Positions 51,001-64,000 of a stretch of 64,000 nt of DNA are shown here, in pieces. The notes beneath the pieces were generated by a model. That model did no database searches. It saw nothing but the letters and a program-made list of their open reading frames with translations, and was not told the DNA's origin. The stretch spans positions 18,143,883-18,207,882 of the forward strand of contig NC_034414.1 of assembly GCF_002078875.1 (NCBI RefSeq), in the 5' to 3' direction. Within the stretch, counting starts at the first letter, position 1, and each line of letters starts with the position of its first letter. Source of the DNA: Numida meleagris (lineage: Eukaryota > Chordata > Aves > Galliformes > Numididae). Made by a program: the position numbers and the translations under genes.

Positions 51001-54000
51001 TCAAATGAATGCTCTACAGAATACTGTTTTGACTGCTGGTTTCTTTTTCCTATTGTGCATCTCAATTAGCTGTCTGAAAACAAGAAATGTGAGCTCTCAA
51101 ATCCAAGTACTTATGATTTGCAAAAAAACTATTTATATGACAGTTTCATGATGCAAACATATTTTGCATAGTACTGTGACTTCATTTAAGACTGCCTCAA
51201 AGTTTTGTTCAGTAAAACATGACGCAAAGAGATTACAATAGTAATCCTCCTCACTTACAGCTATAGCAAAGATGAACAATTGAGTGCTGATCAAGAGCAA
51301 GAAAATATTTTCTGTTCTGTTTCATCTCTTTCGCTGCTTTCTATTTCTCCACCTCAGCCTTACATCTCTATGACAGTCATTATACAAACGACATCATTCT
51401 GCAACCCACACAGGCAGTTAACAATTTATCCCTGTTGTCTCAATCATAACCACTTACAAAAATGATAACCATTCTTGCTTTCAGTTTCTGATAAGGGAAC
51501 ATGAATGATTGATTTCATCCCTAGAGTCTCAATACTAGTTTCTACTGTCCCTTTAATCACCTGGACAAATAGGTTGGGATCTCCGTTTGTACACCTATTA
51601 AAGTACGGACCTTTTAATGTGATCAAAGAAACAGTCTTAATGCCCTTGATCTCCCAATAAAATGTAAGTTAGCAGTGAATCATGTCACAGTCTTCCACAC
51701 AGTATGCTGCATTTATATTCAGCTACAATTTCAGCTACTGCACTTGCATCTGTTGAATCTACAACCAATCTGACTACACACCTTATGATTAGATGTAGCT
51801 ATCCATACAAAAACAACTGCTGTTGTTAGTCAGTCTGTACTGTTCTTACAGTGGTGAAATCTGTCTCTCCCTGTCAGAAAAATCTCAAGCAGCAGACAGA
51901 AAACTTTCGCTATCAGAAAAATCAACCTTGCCTTTGCATGAATTCAGCTTGTCTGTTTTTCTTCCTTCTTTCTCCCAATGAAAACATTTAAGTTGTTCCG
52001 ATTCCTCTCAAATACAAAAATGTCACCTGTCACTAAGAATGCTGTCTGAATTTCATCCTTTTACTATGAACTTTTGTAAACCACCTTTGATTGTTTATGT
52101 GACCAAGCCTACATGGACAACATGTTGTGCTATCAATAGTACTGTCTGATTAATTCAAATTCCTCTCATGAAATTACTATTTAATACGAAAATTCACTCA
52201 AATCCACTGAAATTCACAGCAATTTCAAAATGGTCTTATTTGTCTCAGAAAGAATCAGTGCATGAGCTGTCTTTGTTATTTTTAGAAAAAGGCAAAACAT
52301 TCTATTAGATCATTTATCAGCATTAACTGATATAAACCATGATGAATCCCTACAGGTCTTTAAAAGATTCAAAATAAGAGAATTGCAGTTTTCTATCCCA
52401 CTATGCTTTCCAAGCTCACAGAAAATGCAAATAGTATGCTTTCTCATATCTTACTGGCAAAGCTTAACTCTAGGCTAAGCATATAGAGCTTTCTTTAACT
52501 AACAGATGCGTAACATCAACACTAAAAAAGGAATAACTTTGGTTAGTCCTCAAAGCATTAACTTTATAAGACCTCTATACTTTGTTAGTATTGGATAATA
52601 AATTATTGTCTTCCAGAAGGCAATTTACATTTTAAAGAGATCTTATTTTGCACTTATTTTTGTGCTAGAGACTGGACGTTACATCTGACATTGCTGCTAC
52701 ATGATATATATCAACAGCTAATTAAATCAGTTACATCTATTTTTTAGGATAACACAGCTGGCAGTCTAACAAATCTTTCCCAGTTCATTTCCAGAAGGAG
52801 TGCTGAGACAGAAATGCCTCCAGAGAAGGAAACCGTTAGTGGTGGTTTGGGTGAATGTGAGGCAGGGCTGGCAGCAGCAAGGACTCAACCTCCCTGTGGT
52901 ACTTCCAGCAATTTAAGGACATGGCAGAATCTGTGCCATGCCCATTGCAAAGCATGCCAGAGAAAAGCCCTGTGGCTTCGTGGACAAAGTACCGATTAAC
53001 AGAACTTGGTCCTCAATCTCTCCCTAGTTCCCTTATTGACGTTGGTATTTGTTCCCTCAAAGGTGTTCAAAAGTTTATGAAGTCCAAGTCTATCTTGATA
53101 ACAAACTAAATTAAACTCCATTATAAGAGTCAGTATTATTTTGAGTGCATTAAGGATGTCCTTTCTGTCATGTATACGCTACTCAGAAAAAGAGTTATTA
53201 GCAAAACCAAAAAAAATTACGGTAGGCAGAGTTCTCGATCAGAGAGTAATAGCATAAAATTACTCCATAAAACTAAAATAAATGACATTGATGAAGAGTC
53301 AGTGAGTATTCTTCTTTTCCTAAGCATATCATCATCAGCTAGTCAGTGTTCCAGCTAGCTGTAGGACTTGGTAAAATACAAGAGTACTTCTAAAAGCTGA
53401 ACCAGCATAAAAGAGAAATTAGAAGTTCTTTTTTTTTTCTCCCTTCAATATAAATTATTGTCATCACAATTTAATTTAAGAATATGGAGGAGCACATCAG
53501 TATTGATTACAAAAAGTGAATAACTAAGAAGGTTCCTTGGAGTCTCTGAAAGATATGGCCAAGCTATGCATGCAGGAATCTCAGTTCTGTCACTGTAATG
53601 TAACATTTTGATTTTCTGCTGATAACTTTATGGATCTCAGACAGATAAAGAGAACGAAGGCGGCAATGTATTATATAAAATGTATTAAGTTACTTAATTT
53701 GATTATCTAAATATTACCAAACATAATATCAAGCAAAAAAATGTAAAATTAAATGGAAAAATTAATGAACACATGAATTCAATGAGGCTATCACACAATG
53801 AATTTGGCGATAACCGGATCCTATCTTCACCTTTTCTGAAACTTGTATCAATGAAAGATACATGGATTCACCTAGGCAAAGAGCCATTAAAAGTTACGAC
53901 CAGTTCATCTGGTAAGGAAACACAGAGTTTGATTTGTCACATATCAGCAATATTCACTGAAAGAAATGCAAAATTTTAAATAAGTGATTTTTAAGCAAAA

Positions 54001-57000
54001 ATTTCCTTTATGCCTGTAATCCACTATGGGCAACTAGGATACAATTATTAAAGCAATGAAGGAAGAACCAAATTTAGATATGAATGACAACTTCTTTAAA
54101 GGCATCACTGACTGTATAATCTCTCCTGTGACAAAAACAGCGTCTTTAAAAAAAAAAGATGCACAGCTAAGACGGGATAGCGTTCACACACATGAACACA
54201 CAATGCTCATGAAACAGTGGAAAACCAATGCAAAGACTTATCTAGATGTTTTGCTTCAAAAATCAGAAGAGAGGTTATGAGAGCAAGGAAAAAAGCATTT
54301 GTACAGAAAAAGTAGCCTACAAAAAAGCCGCATTTGATGATTTTGGGAGTAACTACTAGGCATTCTTTGAAGTAAAGCATCATATGTATTAAAAGAAATT
54401 ACTACAGACCTAATGATGCAGACAGAAAAATTATATGTTTTTCTGCACTTTATTCTAAGAGTTTCTAAGTTACCTAATAAAAATACTACTAATCAAGCTA
54501 AAAAGGCAAATAAATATTTAATGATCTGAAATATTTTTGCATATATCCAAACACACAATAGAAAATTCTAAGCATCACAAATATAAATACTTTTTCCTCT
54601 TTTGCTAGGTTTGCACTTCAGCTAAATTTATACAATCATCATGGTTAAACACAAATTATCATAACACAAAAGCACAAAAATAAGCTGCATAAATCACCCT
54701 ACAATATCAACAGTCACATCCAGAACAATTGCTGAAGATGGAAGGGAATAGATGGAAAGATGATCAGGCCACTGAGCTTCACTGTTAGATCTGTCTAGAA
54801 ACACCTTGTTATACCCTATTGGGAAAAATAACATCTATTCAGGATACCATGATCTGTGCAACAGGTACTTTTTTCTTAAAAACGTACATTGAAGAAGGCT
54901 GAAAAATTCTAGATGTTATTAGTTAAAAGTCATGACAAAAATTAAACTTTGCTCTGTCATGAATGGTGAGCAACTGACCCAAACGAGAACTAGGATTTTG
55001 TGTGAAAGTACTTCAGTAAATTTTTCTCAAACTATTTTGAGGACTAGACTTCTCTAATTAACCTATTGTTCATGATTCAGGATTTGGGGGTGGGAGGATC
55101 CTGGGAAAAAGTGGGAAGGGTTACATCTCATCTTCCATTTTTTTTTTTCTGAAAAGAAGATGTCTAGGCAAAGATGTATTGGTCTTAAATGAATTGCTTC
55201 TTAAAAAAAGGCTATATACTTGTCAACAGAAGTGTGTACGTATTTGTGTGAAGCACCTAATTTGGTATTTTTTTCTTTTTTAAATTGACAATATTGCCTT
55301 TGCTTTTTTGATATAATCATAATCATTGATTATCATCTTCTTCTCCTCTCTTCCCCTTCATCCTCCACCCTGTCCCCAGAGGAAAAAGAAAAGACAAACA
55401 ACTAAAACTACTCACTTGGAAAGAAAATTTTAGTCAAAGACACTGCTGCTGAAACATTATAAATACTTCTCAGTTTGGCTTTATGTATTCTTTGAAGAAC
55501 ATATCAGCAACAGTAATTATGAAACACTGAAGGTGACAATCAAAAGAGAGTCTGAAAACCTCCTGTGAACATTCTTACCAGTATGAAGATTTAAGAAAAC
55601 AAGGATCTTGGCTGTTCAAGGTACCAACATTTTATACATTTAACAAACTGAATCTCTATGTTTTCATGCCTATGTTCACTAAAGCTCTTTCACCACAAGA
55701 ATACTTCCACTATATGATAAATTTTCTTTCACAAGACTGCTCTGCAAGAAGTAAAATATTCAGTGGCTGGAGGAGTAACTGCTCTCTCCTTTGCACATAC
55801 TACACGTCAGCCCCAACAAGTATGCACACAAGGATGCCAAATGGTTGCTGCCAAGCTGAGGCTCTTCCTATCTTTCTATCAAAATGAAAGGACTACTTTG
55901 GATCTGTACCATCAAATCAACCACTAGCTTTTAAAAAAAAAAAATTGTAGGAAAAATGATTTTACAACTAATGACGTAGATCTAATTACTAGATCTTATG
56001 ATTAATGATTAGATCTAATGATTTTTGACTCTGTTAGATTTGCAAGAAATTAACCAAAGTTTTGAAAAATGCAGAGGAAGTTGGGTAGTGATAAATACCT
56101 GAACAGGCAGATATGGAGAATGTAAAACTTGCCCCTGAAGAAGTCAGTCAAAAAACTTTTAAAAATCTAAGTGATCAAGCAATTTATTTTAAATCTTTCT
56201 GACAACTGTGTCTCTTCAAAGGAGGAGTTAAGTTCACAATCAAAGTCTGCTGGCAAACGAGGTTCAATTTAAAATTGTTACATATCATCAGGAATTAACC
56301 CAACCCAAGTGTCTATGAAAGTTTTCTCCTGTTATTGTAGGGATCATATCACGCTGTGTATTTTAAATCTTTTCTCCAGTGAAGCAGGACGTAGGGGAAA
56401 TAGAAAACTTGTATCTTGGTGAAGAAAATGCTAAAATGAAAATGCATTTTTTCCATTAAACATTACATTACAAAATTCTTATCCTGTAGCTCAACAGGTA
56501 CATGAGAAGGTGTACAAGCAGGCGATGTTCATCTCAGGTTTACCTCAGGTTTGAGGAAGAGGAGTTCTTCAGTAGAAAAATATGCTTGGGATGCAGATAT
56601 GGGAAGGGAAAGGAAGAAATGACCGTGTAAGTACTCAGATTGGTGCAGGATTAATATTCCCAGTTTCCTGATATCGGTGGCCAGAGCCTCGACAGCAGTT
56701 TTCAAAGAAAATCAGACCTAGGAAGCCCAGTATACAACTGATGCTGGAAGGCAGCAATCAACCTTTCTAAAAATCTTCCTTGTAATGTTAGCCACCATAT
56801 TACAATACTAGATGTGGAAAATGAAATATTCTGAAACAGGAAAGATGGTTTTTAGACATCTCAGTAAACATCTCTTTCCCTTCAACACAGAAATCGTACA
56901 AATGCAGTTAGCTAGTAAAATCACATCAATGTTTAAAAACAGATAAACAGCTAAAACAAATGAGCTGTTATTTTAAATTTATATGAAAACAAAAACCAGA

Positions 57001-57906
57001 ACATCAACCTAATGGTAAGATTATGATAACTATTTTTCATTTACCAACAAACTCTGGCTATTCATTTTCTTATACAAGCATAAGTAGAATAACTGCACAT
57101 TTTACCACTCACATTGCATTTTATTCATTCAGTTTCTCTTGGTCTCTATGAAATAAAATTCAACTACAATTTGATCTAAGCCATTTTCAACAAAGATGCT
57201 TAAATAAAAGCAAAACATGGTAGTGAAAGAGTATAAATTAAAAACAAACCAAACTAAATAGTCATCGTTAGCTAGATACAATAAAAAGTAGATTCTCTCC
57301 TTGCATGCAAAATCTAAAACATCTCAGATCAGCCACAATTTTGATGGGAGGGGCAGAAAGACACAAATCTTTGCAGAAAGGCAAAAATCTGGAAGTTGGA
57401 ATATAATAATTTCTCCCAGGTAACAGCAGATTTATTAAGCAAATATGCTCTCATAACATAAGGTTGATTTCCTAGATCTCTAAAGACACAGGTACACATG
57501 ACAAACATAATAAAACATTCACAAAGAAAAACCTTTCCAATACATACATTTTACTGCTTCTTCTGAATCTACAAAATATGCTACCTACTGTTGCCTGGCA
57601 TTTGTTAACATAACAGCGAAGACTTTGGGGACATAAAAATTAGGAGGAAATGAATGGAGGAAAACTGGGAAAAAGAATGCAGATGTGCAAGAGGAATCAC
57701 ATGAAACATATGCAGGAACTAAAGATACTGTTAACGTCAAATTAAATGAAGTTTTAACGAGCATTTTCCCCATAGGAGATAAGGCAGTAAAAACATTACT
57801 TGCTGGAAGTAGTAACTAGATAAAGATTTAGTTAGACTTTTCTGAATCCAAGACACAGTTCATTTACATATTTTTGTTTGTTTTTAACAAAATAACATTA
57901 TACAAA

Positions 57907-58076
57907 TAGGGAGATTTAGGTTAGATGTCAGGTGGAAATTCTTTACACAGAGTGGTTAGGCCTTGGCACTGCTGCCAAGGGAAGGTGGTGGGTGGCAGGC
58001 CTGTCCATGGCAGGGGGATTGGAACTGGGTGGGCTTTAAGGCCTCTCCAACCTAAGCCGTTCTGTGATTCTGTGAA
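57907..58076 (+). mobile_element. CR1 LINE 3' fragment
   Basis: The text GGGAGATTTAGGTTAGATGTCAGG, then GGCAGGGGGATTGGAACTGG, then GCCTCTCCAACCTAAGCCGTTCTGTGATTCTGTGAAA shows the last 170 bp of a CR1 copy with low divergence. A 75-codon open frame beginning inside it is incidental. Confidence 0.93.
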
Positions 58077-61000
58077 ATGCACAAGATTCTATAATCCGTC
58101 ACATTCTGCCATTAACCAGAAACATTACTTTTTAACTGAATTTCACCCATAGGATAAGATGTGATATGGCTGGTAAAAACAGATAATTGGAACCTATTGA
58201 TACACATTTGAAATGAGTTTGAAAGTTGTTTTTAGATTTCATAGCTGAGGTATTATCATTGTTACTATCATTGTTTTTAAGACTAACCTTTCCTGAGAGG
58301 CTTATGCTGGAAAACGGAAACTACCTGGGAGTAAGGGAGAGGTAGTGTTGGGAGGCACTTTTACTCCTGGCTCTCAGCCGACTTTAGGACATAGCTCTTA
58401 CAAATGGAAACCTTGGCTCAATGACTAAAGCAAAGTATACATCATGAGACTTTCTGATTACCGATGACAGAAAAATAAAATTGTAAGATGGCCTATTCTC
58501 TATTCTTAGCAACAAAAAGGGGGGTTTCAATAGTGCTTTGAAGCCAGAAATTAAAAACTTATCATGAGAACAGTGGCCAAAAACAGTACATTTGTAGATT
58601 ATACTAAGCACTTGGCCTTATCTATGTAGACCTTCCATTAACTGGTCTTTCCAAAATTGAATTTACACTTCAAAGTATTAGATTTCCAGGTCATCATTTT
58701 AGCACAGTTAAATTTTCTAGTATTAATGGCCATAAATTAAATCTAGCTTAGTTCAAAATCTAGTTTTGCATTTAATTCCATTAACTTCCTGGTACATAGC
58801 CAGGCAATTATACATTCTGTATACTGACTGCATTATTTATCTAAAAAGTTATTTTCTAGTATATTCATCTCTTTAATAAAAATAAATAAAATTTCATATT
58901 TTTTCCCAGTGACCTTTCCTGCTTAATTCTTTGTTATTCATTAGAAAATCTGAAGAGGAAAGACTGACACAGCCAATCTGCATGTAGCTCTTAGGGTTTG
59001 TCCTTCAGTCTCTTTTATTTCTGATTTGCTTTTGCTGATGAACTAAGCTAAATTTTAAGGGTAAAGATGGATGTTAGATTACACAGAAGTGCTGGATGAC
59101 ATACAGCTGAGAAAAAAACAAATCATGTTTTATGTATGTTCTACTGTAAATTATTAATTCTTATTATTTATTAAAGTGCATTCAGTGCAGAATTCTTTAG
59201 ATGCTTAGTAGACACCCTGCAACTGAACAAGATTTTAAATATCGATTTTCTTTAAAAGCAAGGCAAAAACATATAGGCTATACATAATGTAGTAGCCATA
59301 GCTTGTTTTAATATTTATCTAATTCTAATCAGTTCTAAGTATAGTTACCTAGTTCTCACATATAAGTCAATTGTGAATAAAATCAGACTTTTTTTGTGTG
59401 TATTAAAGACATATATAATGACTCTAAAAAACTGTTAAAAGAACAGTATTTAAAATCAACAAGCCCAAGGCAATAGACAAGTCAAAATAAATACAGCTAG
59501 AAAACTTTGCTGCATGCATTATCAGGTAACAGGGATTTCTCTGAAAGCAGACATGCAGACATGAGATCAGAACCTCCATTCTACTTTTGCTCTGCCATGG
59601 CTTTCAAACGAGAATCATTGCAATATCAGTGCTCTTATGCTCAGAGTAATTAGATGGCATTGAGAAATGATGATAAAGTTTAAAAATTCACAGCTAGGGA
59701 AAAATATTAGAGTGAGCAGATGAGATCATTATCATTTATGCTTTGAAGTCAGTTGCACTTTTATCCCATATTCAAAAAAAATTCAGACATCCACCTCTGG
59801 CTTTAACACTGTCGTGCTACTATTAGTACAACTTGCACAGTATTTCCATCTCTGAAAAATGAATTTAAAGTATTTCTAAATCAGAACAGTAGACAGCCTA
59901 GAATATGACAAGAGAAATAGTTGATATCAGTGTGGTAGAGAAAGTTCACATTTCAGACAGGAATGAAGAATGTGCATATGCCTCTCCAAATGTACATTAT
60001 TCTTTGTTATTATAAGTAGCTATATGAATCATCATGGAAAATAGTACTAGGACAGGATAGATGCAGGCAAGCATAGCATAAAGACAGACTGCAGCTGCTG
60101 CTGAGGGAAGAAACAGTATGCAGGTGTGTTTTAGCTAAAATTCTAGAATTTTCTTTTCATTTGGAACACATCTTGGCTCAGAGCACTCAAGAACTGCATC
60201 ACATAGGCAACCCTCATATTGACTTCATACCACTAATACTATGCTTGGCTGTACTGTTAATACAACTGTCTACAAAATCGATCTCTTTGGATCTCTAAAA
60301 TACATCCATGGAACGATCAGCTGAAAAAATGAGCCAGAGAATCAAAAGCTGCAGCAATGTGTTACTACAATTTTTAGGCCTAAACTCAAAGCAACAACAA
60401 ATGAGAGGCTCCAATCCCAGTTTCCCCTTTTCAACCTCATCGTGGATACTTCAGATTTATACCTTGAAGCCTCCTGAGATTAGCCGAGGTTTTATGACAA
60501 TGCAGAAACATTCTGCTAGCCGGTCCCTACTGTGATCCTGGTTGACTGATAACCAAAACAGGCGCAGGCTTTGGCAACGGATCATGAAAGGACAATAATG
60601 CGAAAAGAGAGGATACCTCTAAGGCATATTCTAAAGTGCTAAGGAAAACAGAGTGCTTATGTATTCTCCTTCTCTATCTTCCTCTTGCTCAGGCTTCAGA
60701 GAAAATAAAAACAAGTGCAAACATCCACAAATCTGAAACAATGTTAAAAAAAATGGACACCATATTCAATATTTCATCCGTACTAAACAGCATATACTGG
60801 TGCTTCAACTTATATATGAATAACGTGTAAAATTTAATAGAAAGAGAAAAGAAAGGCTAGCTATTAACGACAAAACAGGTAGCAAAAAAGATCGTTTATC
60901 ATACAGAAACAATGAACAGTACAATTTCTGCTTCAGCATCCTTTCTAATAAGGAGACTTATTAGTATATTACACTCTTCCTTCCTCCCTTTCTCCCACAG

Positions 61001-64000
61001 AAAAGCTACTTTGAAGTTCTGCTCTATTATTTCCAGTGTAACACATCAACATACTTTAGAGCCTGATCTTCAAACCTTTCTTCAATGCTGTTAGTTGAAC
61101 TTCATGCCTCGTATTTCATATGTCATTAGTTACAGTTTCATCCTTTGGGCAAGAGATTAAGACTGGATACCTCCTGAACATACACACAGCACAAAAAAAG
61201 TCTGAATGCTTCTGTAATTCTTTATTACCTTTTGGATTAGAATCTGTCATCACTGAATTAATAATACTGGCTCTGTTCTTCAACTAATGTGATTAAATCA
61301 GTCAGTAGCAGAAGTAGGTTTAATTAAGTGTTTATTAATCACAAGTAAAAAAAGATAGGTGAGTTCCTGTGTACCTTATTGGAGTAATGCATCCTTAAGC
61401 AATTTGTCTGCATTCACAGAACCCAACCCATAAATATTTAAGGAGATAAACATAACTTTTTTTAAATATAACAAAAATATGACATTTTTGCACCTTTGAA
61501 AACTCCTGTAAGTAACTTTTGGCCTTTAAAAAATCAACAATATTTAATATTTGTTCATAAGTTTTTTCAGGCTAACCTCATATCTGGATGACATCTACTC
61601 AGTACACAGTAAGAAAAAGGCAATTTACAGGTTTAACCTCATGATATGCAAAGTACCCACTTGCATTTCTACAACTTAGAGAAAGCAATTGCACTGTATA
61701 AAGATCACTGCAACTTTGCTACACAAGCCAGAATATGTGCCTTGACATTCAAATGTTGATCTCCTCTCAAAAACAGGAAGCAATTAATTCTATTTATTCT
61801 CTTTCACAAACACACTTGCACCTGCATAATAGAGATATATGATAGATTACTTTTTTTTTTTTCCACACAGTTTTAGTATGCATGCAGACTAGTTTATGCT
61901 CAGTGACTCCTCTTGATCCTACATGCTTCCTAACTGCAGAGGAAGAAAAAATTCTGTAATTAGCCTGCTGGGAAATATAAGGAATTTTTAAAATTTCCAC
62001 TTTACATGCAAATATTTATCAACCCTGTTTTACTCCAGGCTCTTCAGAATGCCATCAGCCTTAGCAGACTGCACCAATCCTAGAAGACTCTACAGCACAA
62101 TATAGTGCTATACTATTAAGACATATGCAAAATTCTTTTACTCCCATAAGTGTAAGATCTGATGAGAAAAATGGAACTTGAATAGGAAATCATTTGAAGG
62201 CAAAGCTTTTCCAAAGTTCTACTCCTCATCTCCCAAACTGGCAAGAGAAAAGATATGAAAAAAATAAAAGTAAACATTTATTTCTTTGAACAACATATTA
62301 AGCCTCCACAGTATGTTCAACTTGTTTTTTCTTTTAGCTTCCCAGGAGGTATTTTAGATGAGGTTACTGAAAATGAATTAGCATCTCCTTTTCCTTCTTT
62401 AGGTAAAAATTACTCCATCCTTACTTCACTGGAAGACTAGAATAAATGTATATTAAATCCATCTTCTTGCAATTAGGCCAAGTGAATAAGAAATTTTATG
62501 AGGCTTAAATATATAAAATTAGAAACGGAAGGAACAAATTATTTGAGGCTACAGTAGTAACGTACAGCAAGGAAACGGAAACAACCCAGAGGAACTACAA
62601 CATTAAATTTATAGCCAAAATACACAAATGCCAAAACAATTGCATTCCAATCAGAAAGCTTACTGGCAACTGGCATTCCATTTGGAAAATTTAGCTAGCT
62701 TTTTATAAGCCTATAGTTCAATTTCTGACAGGATTTTCAAAATTAAAAACAATGAAGATAACATTTAACATACTACAACTGAAATAATTCTTAAGAATAC
62801 TGTTGTTGACTTAACAGCGTGTTGGACTTTTGCCAAGACTAGAAGCTATATTCAATTAATTTGTGAACATATGTCTTAATGTGTTTAAAAGAACAAGGGT
62901 GCAATTAAATACATAGAAATTGCTTAGCAGATTGAATCAAATTAACATTCCTGCGTCTCATGTTCATATCACTGTTTTTATTTTTGCTTACAAAAAACAT
63001 AAAAAAGCCTATACATCTAAAAACAGATATCAAAAATCAAATACGTTTCTGTTGAGATGCAAAGATGAGTATTAACATTGGTGTTGAACTCGACACAAAT
63101 TTGTTTAATCTGCATTTCCTCAATTATAATATAGACTGCATTTAGCATTTCTAGCTAGGAGATCAAGAAGTTAACTCTGCTATGATAGAATTTACACATA
63201 TTTTTGAATGACTAATATAGATATGCATATATTAAAATCTAGCTCCATTCCAGAAGCAGGAAGCCAATGTTTTTTCTAACTTTTGTGCAACCTTACAGTT
63301 CACTTCAGTTGACCTGTGACAATAGGTCCTCTAAAAATAACTGAGAATAAACCTGTAAAGCCACTACACACTAGGAAATGAAAATTCAAAGACAAACCCT
63401 AGCACGTGTCTGCTCTAATTCAGGAGTATGCCAGGAGAGTGAAACATACATAGTTGAAACTCCCTGACAGTTTACTTAGATTTCCAAAGCCCTTTGGACA
63501 AGTTCCTTGCAAAAGATTATAAAAGCACAAGGTAAATTCATGAAGTAGAACCTGGTTAAGAAACAGAGGAGAAGGAATGAGTCATGCCTTTTAGTAACTT
63601 GAAAGGAAGTGTAATGTCTCACAATGGAAATGAAACACAGGCTGAGAAGGAAAAAGGCAAACCACCAAAGCAGAAAACCATTCTTAGTCAGAGATTTAAC
63701 TTCCTGAAGGTTCAAAATGAGCCTAGCAAGAGAAAGAAAGTGGTCAGCCTAATACCAGAGAACCTATGGGAACAGAGGACATTCAGCCCTGACAAGAGAT
63801 TTGAGCTTTAATATAGGGGCACTTCTGTGCGCACATGCCCCTAAATGACAGTTGAATTTCTTCCTAAATGCGAAGGAAACACACTTGAAACTCTTCACCT
63901 TTACTGCTGAAAGTTAAGTAGATAATAAAAAAAAAAGCTAACTAGTCTGTTATTGAGTTCTAGACTACATGAAGGCCCTGGCTGTTATCAGGATGGACCT

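Larger units (their letters stand above)
20245..64000 (-). other. SHANK2: SHANK2 large upstream intron, partial (at least 43.7 kb)
   Basis: This is everything upstream of the PDZ exon in the window. It ends in the acceptor tctttgcag; its donor is not in view. I looked on the minus strand for the expected preceding coding text (the GFGFVLRG-type PDZ loop and a GDFLIE-type exon end) and did not find it. The content is AT-rich intron with eight CR1 copies, a deleted Galluhop mariner, a long T tract and a few candidate exons or conserved elements listed separately. Stretches 20.3-26.2, 48.1-57.8 and 58.1-64.0 kb show no gene, RNA gene or repeat family that I recognise. SHANK2 is known to have internal promoters for shorter isoforms; such a promoter could lie here, but I cannot point to one. 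Confidence 0.75.

Overview
The window is nuclear DNA of a bird, most likely a galliform such as chicken. The evidence is many CR1 retrotransposon fragments with the avian CR1 3' end (variants of ATTCTATGAT), one Galluhop-type mariner element, an AT-rich intronic background, and three short split coding exons with GT-AG splice sites. It is not microbial, and there are no operons, CRISPR arrays or prokaryotic signals.

The only gene I can support is SHANK2, on the minus strand. Three exons read in the order 20244-20109 (end of the PDZ domain), 17699-17619 (proline-rich linker) and 17263-17255 (a 9-nt microexon). Their splice phases (0/1, 1/1, 1/1) fit together and give continuous SHANK2-like protein. 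The rest of the window is intron: more than 43.7 kb upstream of the PDZ exon (20245-64000) and more than 17.2 kb downstream of the microexon (1-17254). I found neither the preceding exon (first half of the PDZ domain) nor the following one, so both probably lie outside the window.

The introns hold nine CR1 copies (about 18.8, 26.3, 30.1, 33.6, 40.3, 43.7, 44.2, 47.3 and 57.9 kb), an older CR1/L3-like fragment at 15.2 kb, an internally deleted Galluhop mariner at 39.1-39.6 kb, and a decayed MYB/SANT-like gene of Harbinger-transposon type at 2.8-4.5 kb that still carries an 867-nt open frame. A 79-bp T-rich tract and several microsatellites are also present. A few intronic stretches look like possible cassette exons or conserved regulatory DNA; these are inferences and are marked as such.

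I found no previously undescribed system. The most useful observation is the 9-nt in-frame SHANK2 microexon, which an ORF-based scan would miss. The next are the inverted CR1 pair at 43.7-44.4 kb and the Harbinger-type remnant.
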